A program made the translations under genes and the position numbers. A stretch of 64,000 nt of DNA from JAJPKK01 sp963824905 (GTDB taxonomy: Bacteria; Pseudomonadota; Alphaproteobacteria; Rhizobiales; Xanthobacteraceae), in assembly GCA_963824905.1 (NCBI GenBank), contig CAWGRH010000005.1:1-64000 (forward strand), given 5' to 3'. Of the stretch, positions 7,988 through 19,054 are shown one piece after another (position 1 is the first letter of the stretch; each line of letters opens with the position of its first letter). Below the pieces are notes generated by a model that saw only the letters and a list, made by a program, of their open reading frames with translations, ran no database searches and was not told where the DNA came from.

Positions 7988-8807
7988 ACCAAATCGCCTC
8001 CTCCTCGAAGATGGCGGACTGGCCGTCGCTGTCATCCGACCCTCAAGACGCCGTTGTCGTGCAGTGCGAGACCTTCCGACATGTGCGCTACTTTGCAGAT
8101 GGAGGCGTTTCCGAAGGGCGTGGCGAGCGCGGGAGATGCGATCAATGCTCCCAGGGGATAGCGTCGGCGCAAAATGGGCGCGAGTAAGGCGATGGAGCAG
8201 GCAACGGTCTATTTTTCAAGCGACAGAAAGCAAAGTTCTCTTTACTCAGCAGTCACTTAGTTGCTCTCTGTAGAGAGACCGAAGTCTGCGTCCAGATGAC
8301 GTGAAGGACACGGACGATGGCTCGTAAATCGGAGTGACGTTGACGATCTTCAGCGCGCGCCTTCGGTCGGAGCGCGTCACGCGGGCGCGTGCACGTCACG
8401 TATCTTCAAAGGTGATCAGCCGGCGACACCATCGATGCGCGGCGAGACCTGCGGCCGTCGGAACCGCGAAAGTTGAGCCCAAAGTCCAGGGGTGAACCAC
8501 GAACGACGCTGGGACAACCAAATCTCGGATTGTTCTGTGGCCCGCAACTTTCTGGATGGGTCATTCGAACCGCCAAGTCGCCCGTGGGGCTTCCGCTCCA
8601 ATTCCCGAACCTCGATCCGCGCGCGATGAAATGGTCAAAGCGGCGCAGACCCAGGACTTTGCTCCCATCATGCGGCCGCTCTCCATGGCGACGACTGCGC
8701 CGATCGGCCCGGCAGACCCGCGGCGCTATACCTCCTTTCGCTATGATCGAAAGTCGGTGAAGTTTTGCGGACTGACTCGAAAGTTTTGATATCAATCGAG
8801 GGCAGTC
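7988..8807. other. Long intergenic region, no gene recognised
   Basis: About 820 bases separate the membrane protein from the binding-protein gene. Short frames exist on both strands, but none has a ribosome binding site or a protein-like composition. A near-palindrome CTCTCTGTAGAGAG lies near 8262-8275. Confidence 0.4.
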
Positions 8808-9789
8808 ATGCCATTTCCTCGTCGTCAATTTTTGCATCTGGCGGCAGGCGCCGCCGCCCCTGCCTCTCCTGCCACGAGCCGCACGGGCGCAAGGTTGGCC
8901 GACCCGCATCCTCCGCCTCCTGGTGGGTTTCCCGCCCGGTGGGGGGATGGATTCGGCGGGCCGCATCGTCGCTAGCCGCCTATCGGAAATTTGGGGCCAG
9001 CAGGTCATTATCGAAAACAAACCCGGAGCCGGGGGAACGATTGCGCTGGATGCGACGGCCCACGCAACTCCCGACGGTTACACCATGTTGATATCGAGCG
9101 GCGGCCCGGCAACCTACGGCTTTCTGTTCTCGCTCGGCTTCGATCCGGTCGTCGACTTGGCGCCGCTGTCCCTGGTTGGTCGATATCCCAACATGATCGT
9201 CGTGCCAAATTCCGCGCCGTGGAAGTCACTGAAGGAATTCATTGCCTTCGCCAAGGCCAATCCGGGCAAGATCAATTGGGCGTCGCCAGGCATCGGCTCG
9301 TCGCCCCATCTCGCTGGCGAATTCTTCAAGCGTGCGGCCGGAATCGAGATTACGCACGTGCCGTATCGTGGCGTTGCTGCCGGCGCCATGAGCGATCTCA
9401 TCGCGGGGCGCCTCGACGCGATGTTCAACACGACGGGTTCGCTGCTCCAGGCCGTCAGGGCCAATCAGGTGCGCGGGCTGGCGGTATCGACCGCCGAACG
9501 CTTCGCGACTGCGCCGGAAATTCCAACCGTCGCGGAAGCCGGCGTATCCGGCTACGACGTCGAGTCCTGGTACGGGATGTGGGTGCCCGCCAAAACTCCG
9601 CGAGAGATCGTGAAGAAAATGAATGCGGACATCGTTGCGATGCTCGCTGAGCCTGCCGTGAAGGCGAGATTCGAGCTGCTCGGAGTCGTCGCTGCCGGCT
9701 CGACGCCCGAGGAGCTCGCGGTCAGGGCGCGTGCCGACACCGAATTATGGGGGCCGGTCATCAAGGGGGCGAATATCAGGCCGGAGTGA
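8808..9789 (+). CDS. Bug-family solute-binding protein (TctC-like), frameshifted in the signal peptide
   Basis: Bug/TctC proteins are periplasmic receptors, typically for carboxylic acids. ATG 8808 with GAGGG upstream opens PRRQFLHLAAGAAA, a typical signal start. After a CCCC run (8857-8860) the frame is wrong. Reading one base later restores LLPRAARAQGWPTRILRLL and VGFPPGGGMDSAGRI, then the whole family pattern (INWASPGIGSSPHLAGEFF, THVPYRGVAAGA, EIPTVAEAGV, SWYGMWVPAKTP). The span is 3n+1 long, so one inserted C explains everything and would give 326 residues. Without correction, translation could start only at GTG 8923, losing the signal peptide. No TctAB permease genes are nearby, as is usual for Bug receptors. 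Confidence 0.85.
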
Positions 9790-10027
9790 CGTCGCCGCGC
9801 AAGGGACGCATACGCCCCGCTCCGTGTTCGCCATCGAGCTCGCGTTGCCGACGGAGTGTGTCCGGGCACGGCGGGCGAGGGTGTGGACCGTCGATGACGA
9901 TGGGAATGTCTGCGCCACGACGGCATTCTGCTTTGAATTAGACGTCCGCCGGCCGCGCTTTCCCGCCCTGGTCGGACCGTGTAATTTCGGCGCCGGGGGA
10001 ATTCCAACAAGAGTTTGAGGAAACGCG

Positions 10028-10805
10028 ATGAGGATAGCCTTTGCCAGTGCAACGCTGCTGGCTTTGACAATATGTCTTGGACCTTTGCCGCGGGCTCATG
10101 CCGCGGACATCAAGGTCTTGAGTACCGGCAACATGTCGTCGATCCTCGCCGAGCTCGGCAAGGAATTCGAGCGTATGAGCGGCGACAAGCTCGCTATCGA
10201 GTACGGCTCGACGACACGCATCAAGAGTTCGTGTTGAAGCCGACGAAGCAGCCGACCTCATCATCAACGAGCGCTTCGTGCTCGAGGATCTGCTGCACCA
10301 GGCTCGAATCGCGAATGGCACGCTCGTCGATGTTGCGCGCTCACCGCTCGCCTTCGGCATACGCGCCGGCGGCGTGAAGCGCGATGTCAGCACGGTCGAG
10401 GCGCTCAGGCAAACGTTGCTGGGGGCCGAGAGCATCGCCCAGCCCGATGCGAGCGGCGGCGCGCAGGACGGCGCCTATTTCGTAAACCTCCTCCGCTATC
10501 TCGGGATTGCCGACCAGGTGAAGCCCAAGATCAAGCTCACAATGGGCGGCGATGCGGCGGCACAAGCTGTTGCTTCGGGCGCCGCACAGATGGGCGTCGC
10601 GCAGCGGCGCAATTTCAATACGCTCCCTGGTGTGCAGATGCTCGAGCCGCTGCCGGATCTCCCGGGAGTGAAGTTTCTGATGGTGGCCGGTGTTCTCGCC
10701 AATGCGCGCGAGCCGAATGGAGCGCTCGCGTTCGCCAAGTTTCTGGCGTCTCCCTCAGCCGTAGCCGTGATCAAGGCCAAGGGCATGGAGCCTTATGCAC
10801 CGTAG
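10028..10805 (+). CDS. ModA-like periplasmic binding protein, frameshifted
   Basis: ATG 10028 opens a signal peptide (LLALTICLGPLPRAHA) and then ADIKVLSTGNMSSILAELGK, as in the ModA-like (PF13531) extracellular binding proteins. That frame stops at 10235. From about 10221 the next frame continues with VEADEAADLIINERFVLEDL, then LAFGIRAGGVKRDVS, and ends FAKFLASPSAVAVIKAKGME, the usual C-terminus. The combined length is 3n+1, so one inserted base near 10221-10236 would restore a 258-residue protein. The ligand cannot be read from sequence; many relatives of this type are not molybdate binders. It follows the Bug gene by 240 bases on the same strand. Confidence 0.75.
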
Positions 10806-11067
10806 CTTTTTGTCGGCCGGATGAAGCCGGTGCGCAAGCTTGCGAGCGGCGAGCGCCAGCAGGGGGATACCTGTCGCGGGCTCGCCAGCATCGCTCCCCG
10901 GGGGATGAGTGCGACCGGCTCGTCGTCAAGATGGGCACGGTCGGCGGCTTCGCAGCCGCGCCGATCGTCGCACCAACATAAAAGCGGCCCACTTTCGCCA
11001 CGTTATGGTTAGCACCTTCCTTGCGTGGGGCCTGCGCCGTTGCGGGTTCGGATCGGGGGATCGCGCC

Positions 11068-11145
11068 ATGTGGATCGTTCTGTCTTACGCGACCATGGTT
11101 TTGCTCGGCGGCCTGGGGCTGTTGGCAGCCTGCGCAGACATCTGA
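11068..11145 (+). CDS. Possible 25-residue membrane peptide
   Basis: ATG 11068 with GGGGA eight bases upstream encodes a single hydrophobic helix, MWIVLSYATMVLLGGLGL, and a short tail ending AACADI. The length and composition fit small single-pass membrane proteins. There is no other support. Confidence 0.3.
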   Translation: MWIVLSYATMVLLGGLGLLAACADI

Positions 11146-11223
11146 TTCAAAATTCCTTGCCAAGGCACGCGCGCATCCAGCGCCGCGATCTGTTTTTCAC
11201 CTCAACCCGCGAGGAGCTTTGCG

Positions 11224-11622
11224 ATGTCTTTATCCGCTGACGATATTTGCCCCGTCCGCGACGAGTTGCTCGGCGAATTGTGCCGCGCGGACGATCGCTT
11301 CATGCCTGGTTTCGTGACAACCTTGGCGCCGGACATTCGGGCCTCGCTAGCGTTGTTCTGCTATCGGCGCAATCATCTCCATTCCATGGGGCTAGCCATC
11401 GCGGCGAGTTGTGACGAAAACGACTTGGTCCGGCAGGGAGGAAGTGCTGGCGCAGTTCTCTTCGCATGTTCAAAGAAATGGTCCACAGGAGAAACTCCGT
11501 CACCCCGTATTGGCAGGCGGGAGATCACGCTCTCGACCGGCGTTCTTCGTACCTTTGCGCTAGACGACGAGTCGCCTTTGGAAGCCGCTCACGCTGTGCG
11601 AGCGGTACCCGCAGCTTCGTAA
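11224..11622 (+). CDS. Conserved hypothetical protein, 132 aa
   Basis: ATG 11224 is preceded by GAGGAG at suitable spacing. The first 80 residues (PVRDELLGELCRADDRFMPG, then TLAPDIRASLALFCYRRNHL) are helical and match a conserved Bradyrhizobium-family protein I remember without a function. The later part has REITLSTGVLRTF. There is no signal peptide or membrane helix. It is probably cytoplasmic. Confidence 0.55.
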   Translation: MSLSADDICPVRDELLGELCRADDRFMPGFVTTLAPDIRASLALFCYRRNHLHSMGLAIAASCDENDLVRQGGSAGAVLFACSKKWSTGETPSPRIGRREITLSTGVLRTFALDDESPLEAAHAVRAVPAAS

Positions 11623-11713
11623 ATCGGACCTTCATCCTCACGGATGAGCCTCTCCGTGGGCTTCGCAGAACGCGCCGCGGTTCGGTGCCGGTTTGCGAGG
11701 GCGGCGGGGGGCT

Positions 11714-11812
11714 CTATAGCGGCACCTTGCGAGTTATCAAAGGGCGCCACCAGAACCACCACATCGCCAGTGCGTAAGCCAGCACGAGCGCAGCCATGAT
11801 GTAGATTGCCAT
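11714..11812 (-). CDS. Tiny Trp-rich single-pass membrane protein, 32 aa
   Basis: From ATG 11812 the product reads MAIYIMAALVLAYALA, then MWWFWWRPLITRKVPL. One transmembrane helix is followed by five tryptophans at the membrane interface and a basic tail. GGAG lies eight bases before the ATG. The strong split of hydrophobic and aromatic/basic parts argues that it is real, but no family was recognised. Confidence 0.45.
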   Translation of the reverse strand: MAIYIMAALVLAYALAMWWFWWRPLITRKVPL

Positions 11813-11964
11813 TTAGCGCACTCCGAGAGGTGACGTCGGGGCAGTCCAATCGACCGGCGCCGGGATTCCGTCTCTCAGAGACGTGGCCTCAACGGCATAG
11901 AAATTCGAGATGAGCGTGCAGCCGAAATCATAGGAAACTCATAAGTATTGGGCCCCCGTCGAAG

Positions 11965-12165
11965 TCATCCGGGCTTGGCAGCGGCCTCTGTCTCGACGGT
12001 TGCTGGCCAACGATCGATGCTTGCGGCGAGCTTCTCCGCGAGCGCGCGTGCTGCGTTCACGGACCTTTGAAAGGCGACGTAGGGCATCGGAAGGCCCTGA
12101 AGCCAATACAGCCGATGTACCCGCGTGACGCGCTGACGCGCGTCCCAAGTTGGTAGCGGGCTCAT
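11965..12165 (-). CDS. Short conserved-looking hypothetical protein, 66 aa
   Basis: ATG 12165 has GGAG about ten bases upstream. The product (TWDARQRVTRVHRLYWLQGL, PYVAFQRSVNAARALAEKLA) is helical and aromatic in its first half. The overlapping frame to 12316 includes YDLGRGNFFVVPEFRIDEP just before this start, which looks protein-like too, so a frameshift joining the two is possible. Function unknown. Confidence 0.45.
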   Translation of the reverse strand: MSPLPTWDARQRVTRVHRLYWLQGLPMPYVAFQRSVNAARALAEKLAASIDRWPATVETEAAAKPG

Positions 12166-12436
12166 CTATGCGGAACTCCGGTACCACGAAGAAGTTGCCG
12201 CGTCCGAGATCGTAGCCCTGCTGTGGCTCACGGTTTCGTGACGGGCCGCAGCCGGCCCAGGTCGGCCCCTTTTGGCGCCCGTGCGAGCAAAAGGACGCGC
12301 TCGGCATTTGGCGCAAAGACCAGCGAATTTCCGCAAAAAAAGCAAAGCCGACCGGCGAGCCGCCACTACCTCCTGCTCAACGCGTTCGCCGCCCGAAGCG
12401 GGGCTTGGACGTGCTCCGAGATGAAGGAATGAAGCC

Positions 12437-13465
<1,029 letters not shown>

Positions 13466-13495
13466 ACGCGGCGTCCTGCGACCTGGAGACCGACG

Positions 13496-14194
13496 ATGAG
13501 ATGCCTATCAATAATAGTCGTGATCGCCATGCTGGGCTGTAGCACGGCTTTCGCTCAGGTCGGCGGAATGAGCTTGCCCATGCCGAGCGTTGCGGCGACC
13601 TCGCCGCTCGGTACACCGGGCAGCCAGCAGTCCGCCCCATCGGTCGGAGCAACCGGTATCCCGCTCGGCTCGACCGAGCTCGCCTCGCCCGGCATTAGTC
13701 CGATGCTCACCGATCCCATGGGGACGATGATCTCGGGTACCTCTTGCTTGGCTGGCGAGAGCGTATCGAGTGGAATTTCCGGCGGCATCTCCGGCGCGAG
13801 CACCTACGATGGCGGCGGGCTGGCGATTGACGGCGGGACAGAGGCTGGAAACGCCTTGCCGGGCAGCGCGGCTCCCTGCGCCGCCGCCGGCTCGGCGTCC
13901 GCGATGGCGTCGGCGCCTTCGACATCCACGGGAGGCGACTCACGAACCGGAATTCCATTGGGATCGGTCGAGATCGGAAACGCAGGCGTGAGCCCTCTAA
14001 TCGCGGTTCCCGCTCCGACGGTTTCGTCTTCTCCCATTGGAACATTTGGCGCGGGCCTGTCCATCCTCGGAACGTCGGCACCGCTGCCCGCGTCGATTCC
14101 CGTGTTGCCGGCACCGGGAAACAGCTTCGCAACGAACCAGAGCATCATGCCGTGCGGGAGCATCGTCACGTCGAATCCGGCGACGTTCTGCTGA
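13496..14194 (+). CDS. Secreted low-complexity Gly/Ser/Pro-rich protein
   Basis: A 232-residue protein with a clear signal peptide (IIVVIAMLGCSTAFA, cleavage before QVGG). The rest is rich in Gly, Ser, Ala and Pro. It holds a repeated unit, GIPLGSTELASPGISPM early and GIPLGSVEIGNAGVSPL later, with SPLGTPG/SPIGTFG echoes. Four cysteines lie outside the signal, two of them near the C-terminus (PCGSIV, TFC). No catalytic motif is present. Similar proteins occur in Bradyrhizobium relatives without function. It directly precedes the efflux pump genes (29 bases), so an envelope role coupled to the pump is possible but is inference. Confidence 0.7.
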   Translation: MRCLSIIVVIAMLGCSTAFAQVGGMSLPMPSVAATSPLGTPGSQQSAPSVGATGIPLGSTELASPGISPMLTDPMGTMISGTSCLAGESVSSGISGGISGASTYDGGGLAIDGGTEAGNALPGSAAPCAAAGSASAMASAPSTSTGGDSRTGIPLGSVEIGNAGVSPLIAVPAPTVSSSPIGTFGAGLSILGTSAPLPASIPVLPAPGNSFATNQSIMPCGSIVTSNPATFC

Positions 14195-14222
14195 ACTGCA
14201 ATAACAGGCACGGGAGCCAGCC

Positions 14223-15407
14223 ATGGGTCGCAAGCACATCGCCATCGTCAGCGGCCTGATGCTGATCGCCGCAGTCGGTGGCGCCTTTGTATTCATGCAC
14301 GTCTGGTCATCGAGCGATGTCATGGCGGCGGTTGCCCCGCCGCCGGCCGCTCCGATCGTCGCGGGAACGGTGGTTGCGCATGATGTGCCGATCTATCTCT
14401 ACGGGGTCGGTACGGTGATCGCCTACAACACCGTGGTGGTGCGTGCTCAGATCCAGGGACAGATCGTCAGCATCAACTTCACCGAAGGGCAGCAGGTCCA
14501 TGCGGGCGACCTGCTGGCGCAGATCGATCCGCGCCCTTACCAAGCGCAGATCGAGCAGTTCACCGCGAATCGTGATCGCGACAAGGCCCAGCTCGCCAAC
14601 GCCGACGCAAATCTCAACCGCTACACGCCGCTGGAGCAGAAAGGTTTTGCGACGTCGCAGCTCCTTGATACGCAGAAAGCGCAGGTGGCGCAGCTCGAAG
14701 CCGCGGTCAAGGCCGATCAGGCGCTGATCGATGCGGCGAACGTGCAGTTGAGCTATACGCGGCTTACGTCGCCGATCGACGGCGTCGTCGGCATCCGCCA
14801 GATCGACGTCGGCAACGTCATCAGCCCGTCGACACCGAACGGGCTCGTCGTCGTCACGCAGCTCCAGCCGATCTCGCTGATCTTCACGCTGCCGGAGACC
14901 GATCTGCCACGGATTCAGCAGCAGCAGCAAACCGCCAAGGCGCCTCTCACGGTCCTTGCCTACAGCCAGGACGGCAAGATGCAGCTCGACCAGGGCACGC
15001 TCGGCCTCGTCAACAACGAGATCTTGCAGACCACCGGATCGATCCAGCTCAAGGCGAATTTCCCCAATGCGGCGCACCGACTATGGCCGGGCGAACTCGT
15101 CGACGCGCGGCTGCTCCTCGATACGCGGCACAATGGACTCACCGTCCCGGCGTCGGTGGTGCAGCAGGGCCCGCAGGGAGCCTATGCCTACGTTGTGAAC
15201 CCGGACGACACCGTCGCGGTGCGCGCGCTCAAGGTCGCGCAGATCGCCGACGGCCAAGCGCTCATCGATTCGGGCCTCGAGGCCAACGAGCGAGTGGTGG
15301 TCGACGGGCAGTACAAGCTTCAGCCGGGTACGCGCGTGACGATCCTGCACGGCAAGGCGGCCGAGGAAGCAGCCGCCCAAAGTGCGGAACAGGCGAGCAT
15401 CCCATGA
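14223..15407 (+). CDS. RND efflux periplasmic adaptor (MdtA/HlyD type)
   Basis: A 394-residue membrane-fusion protein linking an inner-membrane RND pump to an outer-membrane channel. It has an N-terminal membrane anchor (IVSGLMLIAAVGGAFVFM), a lipoyl half-motif (VVVRAQIQGQIVSI, EGQQVHAGDLLAQIDPRP), a coiled-coil hairpin (about residues 105-175) and a second lipoyl half with YTRLTSPIDGVVGIRQIDVG. Beta-barrel and membrane-proximal domains follow (GELVDARLLLDT, VVQQGPQGAYAYVV). The stop overlaps the start of the RND gene by four bases (ATGA), so the two are translationally coupled. No TolC-type gene is in the window. Confidence 0.93.
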   Translation: MGRKHIAIVSGLMLIAAVGGAFVFMHVWSSSDVMAAVAPPPAAPIVAGTVVAHDVPIYLYGVGTVIAYNTVVVRAQIQGQIVSINFTEGQQVHAGDLLAQIDPRPYQAQIEQFTANRDRDKAQLANADANLNRYTPLEQKGFATSQLLDTQKAQVAQLEAAVKADQALIDAANVQLSYTRLTSPIDGVVGIRQIDVGNVISPSTPNGLVVVTQLQPISLIFTLPETDLPRIQQQQQTAKAPLTVLAYSQDGKMQLDQGTLGLVNNEILQTTGSIQLKANFPNAAHRLWPGELVDARLLLDTRHNGLTVPASVVQQGPQGAYAYVVNPDDTVAVRALKVAQIADGQALIDSGLEANERVVVDGQYKLQPGTRVTILHGKAAEEAAAQSAEQASIP

Positions 15408-18400
15408 ACATTTCCGTGCCCTTCATCGAGCGGCCGATCGCGACCGCCCTGCTCATGGTGGGATTGCTGGTGGGCGGAATCGTCGCCTACCCGCTGTTGC
15501 CGATCGCCGCACTGCCGAACGTGAACTATCCGACGCTGACGGTGACCGCCCAGTTGCCGGGGGCCGATCCGCAGACCATGGCGTCGTCCGTCGCGACGCC
15601 ACTCGAAGAGCAGTTCGGCGAGATTCCCGGGCTGACCCAGATGACGTCGTCGAGCGCGCTCGGCTACACCCAGGTCACCTTGCAATTCGACCTTAGCCGC
15701 GCCATCGACGGAGCAGTGAGCGACACGTTGTCCGCGATCAATGCGGCGGCCGCCTATCTGCCGGCAAACATCCCGTATCCGCCTTTGATCCGGAAGGTAA
15801 ACCCGGCGGACACCCCGATCCTCGTGCTCGGTATTACGTCCGACACCCTGCCACTGACCACGGTTGACGCCTATGCGGAGAACATTCTGCTGCAGAAGAT
15901 TTCGCAGATTTCCGGAGTTGGGCTCGTCGGCGTCGGGGGCCAGCAGAAGCCCGCAATCCGCGTGCAGGTCGATCCGCAAGCGCTCGCCGCGCGGGGCATC
16001 AATCTCGAGGACGTGCGCACCGTGCTCGGTCAGGCCAATGTCGATCTCGCCAAGGGTACGCTGAACAGCCCGCGCCAGACTTTCACGCTCAACACCAACG
16101 ACCAACTGCTCGACGCCAAAGCGTATGACGACCTCGTGATCGCCTACCGCAACGGCGCGCCGGTGCGCATTCGCGACATCGGACACGCTGTCAGCGCAGC
16201 CGAGAACGATCTCATTGCCGGCTGGTACAACAACGGCCGCGCGATCATCCTTGCCATCCAGCGTCAGCCCGGGGCCAACGTCATCGAGACGGTCGCCCGG
16301 ATCAAGGCGGCCCTGCCGGTGCTCGAGGCCTCGATCCCCGCTGCGGTGAAGGTCAACATCATCTCCGACCGCACGCAGACCATCCGGGCGTCGATCGATG
16401 ATGTGCAGTTCACGTTGATACTCACCGTGGCGCTCGTCGTGATGGTGATCTTCCTGTTCCTGCGCAATTTCTGGGCGACCATCATTCCGGCCATCACTGT
16501 GCCGCTCTCGCTAATCGGCGCCTTTGCTGTGCTCTACGAGCTCGGTTACAGCCTCGACAACCTGTCGCTGATGGCGCTCTCGATCGCGGTCGGCTTCGTG
16601 GTCGACGATGCCGTCGTGGTGATCGAGAACATCGTCCGGCACATGGAGGGCGGCGCATCGCCGTTCGACGCCGCCATGAAGGGGGCCGGCGAGATCGGTT
16701 TCACGATCGTCTCGATCACGCTTTCGCTTATCGCCGTGTTCATTCCGCTGTTCCTGATGAGCGGTTATGTCGGCCTGCTGTTCCGCGAGTTCGCCGTCGC
16801 GGTGAGCGTGGCACTCGTGCTCTCGCTCGTGATCTCTCTCACCCTCACGCCCATGATGTGCGCCTACCTGCTCAAGCCGGAGAGCAAGCAGCACGGACGG
16901 CTCTATCGCTTCCTCGAGGGCGGCTTCGACGGCCTGCTCAATCTCTACGAGACCGGTCTCAAGATCGTGTTGCGCCACCAATTTTTCACGCTGATGGTGA
17001 TGCTCGCGACGGTCGCCTTGACCGGCTATCTCTATGTGGTGATCCCCAAGGGGTTCTTTCCCCAGCAGGACACCGGATTGATCATCGGCCTGTCCGAGGC
17101 GGCGCAGGATATCTCTTTCGGCGCAATGGCAGAGCGTCAGCAGGCGATGCTGAACGCGATCATGCGGGACCCCGCTGTCGCCTCGGTCGGTTCGGCGGTC
17201 GGTGCCGGCGGTGGGAACTTCACCGTCAACAACGGCCGCGTCTACATCCAGCTCAAGCCCGCCGATCGACGCGAGCCGATCGATCAGGTGATCGCGCGGC
17301 TGCGCACCGAGCTGACGAAGATCCAGGGGATCACCCTCTACATGCAGGCCGCGCAGGACATCACCATCGGCGGCCGCGTGTCGAAGACGCAATATCAGTA
17401 CACGCTCGACGACGCCGATCCGGGCGAGCTTAATCACTGGGCCGGACTGTTTCTCGACAAGATCAAAGCCATTCCGGGCGCCGTCGACGTCACGACCGAT
17501 CAGCTCAACGCCGGTCCTCTGCTCGACATCACCATCAAGCGCGAGGTGGCGTCGACCTACGGTATCCTGCCCTTCACCATCGACAACACACTGGACGACG
17601 CCTTCGGCCAGCGCATCGTCTCGACGATGTACACCCAGCTCAACCAGTACCACGTGATCCTCGAGGTCGATCCCAAATTCCAGTACGGACCGGAGGCGCT
17701 CAACGGCATCTACGTCAAGTCGTCGTCCGGCCAACAGGTGCCGCTCTCCACGTTGGTGGAAAGTGCCGTGAAGGTCGCGCCGCTCGTCGTCAACCACCAA
17801 GGCCAGTTCCCGTCGGTGACGATCTCGTTCAATCTGCAGCCCGGCGTCGCGATCGGGCAGGTGGTGAGTGCCATCCAGCAGGTCGAGAAGGAGCTCAAGC
17901 CGCCGCTTTCGCTGCAGACGAGCTTCCAGGGCAACGCCCAAGCTTATGGAGACGCGCTGGCGAGCACCCCAATCCTCATCGTGGCCGCACTCTTCGTCAT
18001 CTACCTGATCCTCGGCGTCCTGTACGAGAGCCTGGTCCACCCGATCACCATCATCTCTACCCTGCCGTCGGCCGGTCTCGGCGCGCTGCTGTTGCTGATG
18101 GCGGCGGGTTTCGATCTCAGCGTGATCGCGATCGTGGGGATCATTCTCCTTATCGGCATCGTCAAAAAGAACGGCATCATGCTCGTCGATTTCGCCCAGC
18201 ACCTCGAACGGAACGAGGGCGTGGCAGCCGAGGAGGCAATCTATAGGGCGTGCGTGTTGCGATTCCGGCCAATCCTGATGACCACCATGGCGGCGCTGCT
18301 CGGCGGCGTTCCAATGATGATAGGAACGGGTGTCGGTTCAGAAATCCGTCAACCGCTTGGATACGCCATTGTCGGCGGGTTGGCGGTGTCACAGCTGCTG

Positions 18401-18517
18401 ACGCTCTACACGACGCCGGTCGTTTATCTTTATCTTGATCGGTTCCAACGCTGGCTGCGGGTGCGGGGCAGGGGGAGCAGGCGGCATGAGCAACCCGTCG
18501 CGCTGCCGGCGGAGTGA
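15404..18517 (+). CDS. RND multidrug efflux permease (MdtB/HAE1 family)
   Basis: The inner-membrane proton-driven pump, 1037 residues, the usual length. It starts MNISVPFIERPIATALLMVG at ATG 15404; an in-frame extension upstream only overlaps the adaptor. The proton-relay aspartates are Asp401-Asp402 in AVGFVVDDAVVVIENIV (TM4). Two large periplasmic loops and twelve helices are arranged as in AcrB/MdtB. PLLPIAALPNVNYPTLTV near the N-terminus is typical of the MdtB/C branch. With the adaptor it should export hydrophobic or bile-salt-like compounds, but the substrate range cannot be read from sequence. No regulator is adjacent. Confidence 0.95.
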   Translation: MNISVPFIERPIATALLMVGLLVGGIVAYPLLPIAALPNVNYPTLTVTAQLPGADPQTMASSVATPLEEQFGEIPGLTQMTSSSALGYTQVTLQFDLSRAIDGAVSDTLSAINAAAAYLPANIPYPPLIRKVNPADTPILVLGITSDTLPLTTVDAYAENILLQKISQISGVGLVGVGGQQKPAIRVQVDPQALAARGINLEDVRTVLGQANVDLAKGTLNSPRQTFTLNTNDQLLDAKAYDDLVIAYRNGAPVRIRDIGHAVSAAENDLIAGWYNNGRAIILAIQRQPGANVIETVARIKAALPVLEASIPAAVKVNIISDRTQTIRASIDDVQFTLILTVALVVMVIFLFLRNFWATIIPAITVPLSLIGAFAVLYELGYSLDNLSLMALSIAVGFVVDDAVVVIENIVRHMEGGASPFDAAMKGAGEIGFTIVSITLSLIAVFIPLFLMSGYVGLLFREFAVAVSVALVLSLVISLTLTPMMCAYLLKPESKQHGRLYRFLEGGFDGLLNLYETGLKIVLRHQFFTLMVMLATVALTGYLYVVIPKGFFPQQDTGLIIGLSEAAQDISFGAMAERQQAMLNAIMRDPAVASVGSAVGAGGGNFTVNNGRVYIQLKPADRREPIDQVIARLRTELTKIQGITLYMQAAQDITIGGRVSKTQYQYTLDDADPGELNHWAGLFLDKIKAIPGAVDVTTDQLNAGPLLDITIKREVASTYGILPFTIDNTLDDAFGQRIVSTMYTQLNQYHVILEVDPKFQYGPEALNGIYVKSSSGQQVPLSTLVESAVKVAPLVVNHQGQFPSVTISFNLQPGVAIGQVVSAIQQVEKELKPPLSLQTSFQGNAQAYGDALASTPILIVAALFVIYLILGVLYESLVHPITIISTLPSAGLGALLLLMAAGFDLSVIAIVGIILLIGIVKKNGIMLVDFAQHLERNEGVAAEEAIYRACVLRFRPILMTTMAALLGGVPMMIGTGVGSEIRQPLGYAIVGGLAVSQLLTLYTTPVVYLYLDRFQRWLRVRGRGSRRHEQPVALPAE

Positions 18518-18730
18518 AAATTCCCAATCTTTCGCGCAATCGAACAAAACCGAGTGCCCTACCGTGGATTACTCGGGGCATTACTCAGGCCAGATGATTC
18601 AAATCCCGGCAGCAGGCGCTTTTCCGCAGCCCACCTATGCAGCAACTCTGCCTGCGACCAAATGCGCGTTTTTCCTTCAACAGGTTTCCGGCAGCTACCT
18701 ACTGATTTTCCAAACGAAGGAGAAAGCGGA

Positions 18731-19054
18731 ATGGCTCTCAAAACAATGTCGGTTGCGAAGCTCAGAGATCTCAGGAGCATGGTTGAGGCTGCAATTTCTG
18801 AAAAGGTAGCGACACGCCGGAGAGAGCTTGAGGTGCAGCTCTCGGAGCTGGCACATCACGATCCCAAAGCAACGCGCGGACAGGCCCGCGGTCGTCGGCC
18901 AATGGGATCAATTCCGGCGAAGTACCGTAATCCGAACGACCCGTCGCAGACCTGGGCCGGTCGCGGTTTGCAGCCGCTTTGGTTGCGTGACGCTCTCAAA
19001 ACCGGGAAGAAGCTCGACAGCTTCCTCATCGTGAAGGCGACCAAGAAGCGCTGA
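18731..19054 (+). CDS. H-NS family nucleoid-associated protein
   Basis: ATG 18731 is chosen for the AAGGAG nine bases upstream; the longer open frame has no site. The 107-residue protein has an N-terminal coiled-coil oligomerisation part (SVAKLRDLRSMVEAAISEKV, ELEVQLSELA), a basic linker (RGQARGRRP) and the C-terminal DNA-binding part. The latter contains YRNPNDPSQTWAGRGLQPLW, with the H-NS core W-x-G-R-G-x-x-P-x-W. Such proteins bind AT-rich DNA and silence foreign genes. About 200 bases of comparatively AT-rich leader precede it. Alphaproteobacterial genomes often carry several copies. Confidence 0.88.
   Translation: MALKTMSVAKLRDLRSMVEAAISEKVATRRRELEVQLSELAHHDPKATRGQARGRRPMGSIPAKYRNPNDPSQTWAGRGLQPLWLRDALKTGKKLDSFLIVKATKKR

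Noticed and set aside
15083..15403. Upstream extension of the RND permease
   Set aside because: This part overlaps the adaptor in another frame; the family start is the ATG at 15404.
16511..18202. A 563-codon minus-strand frame
   Set aside because: His/Arg/Asp-rich antisense of the RND gene, a common artefact in GC-rich DNA.
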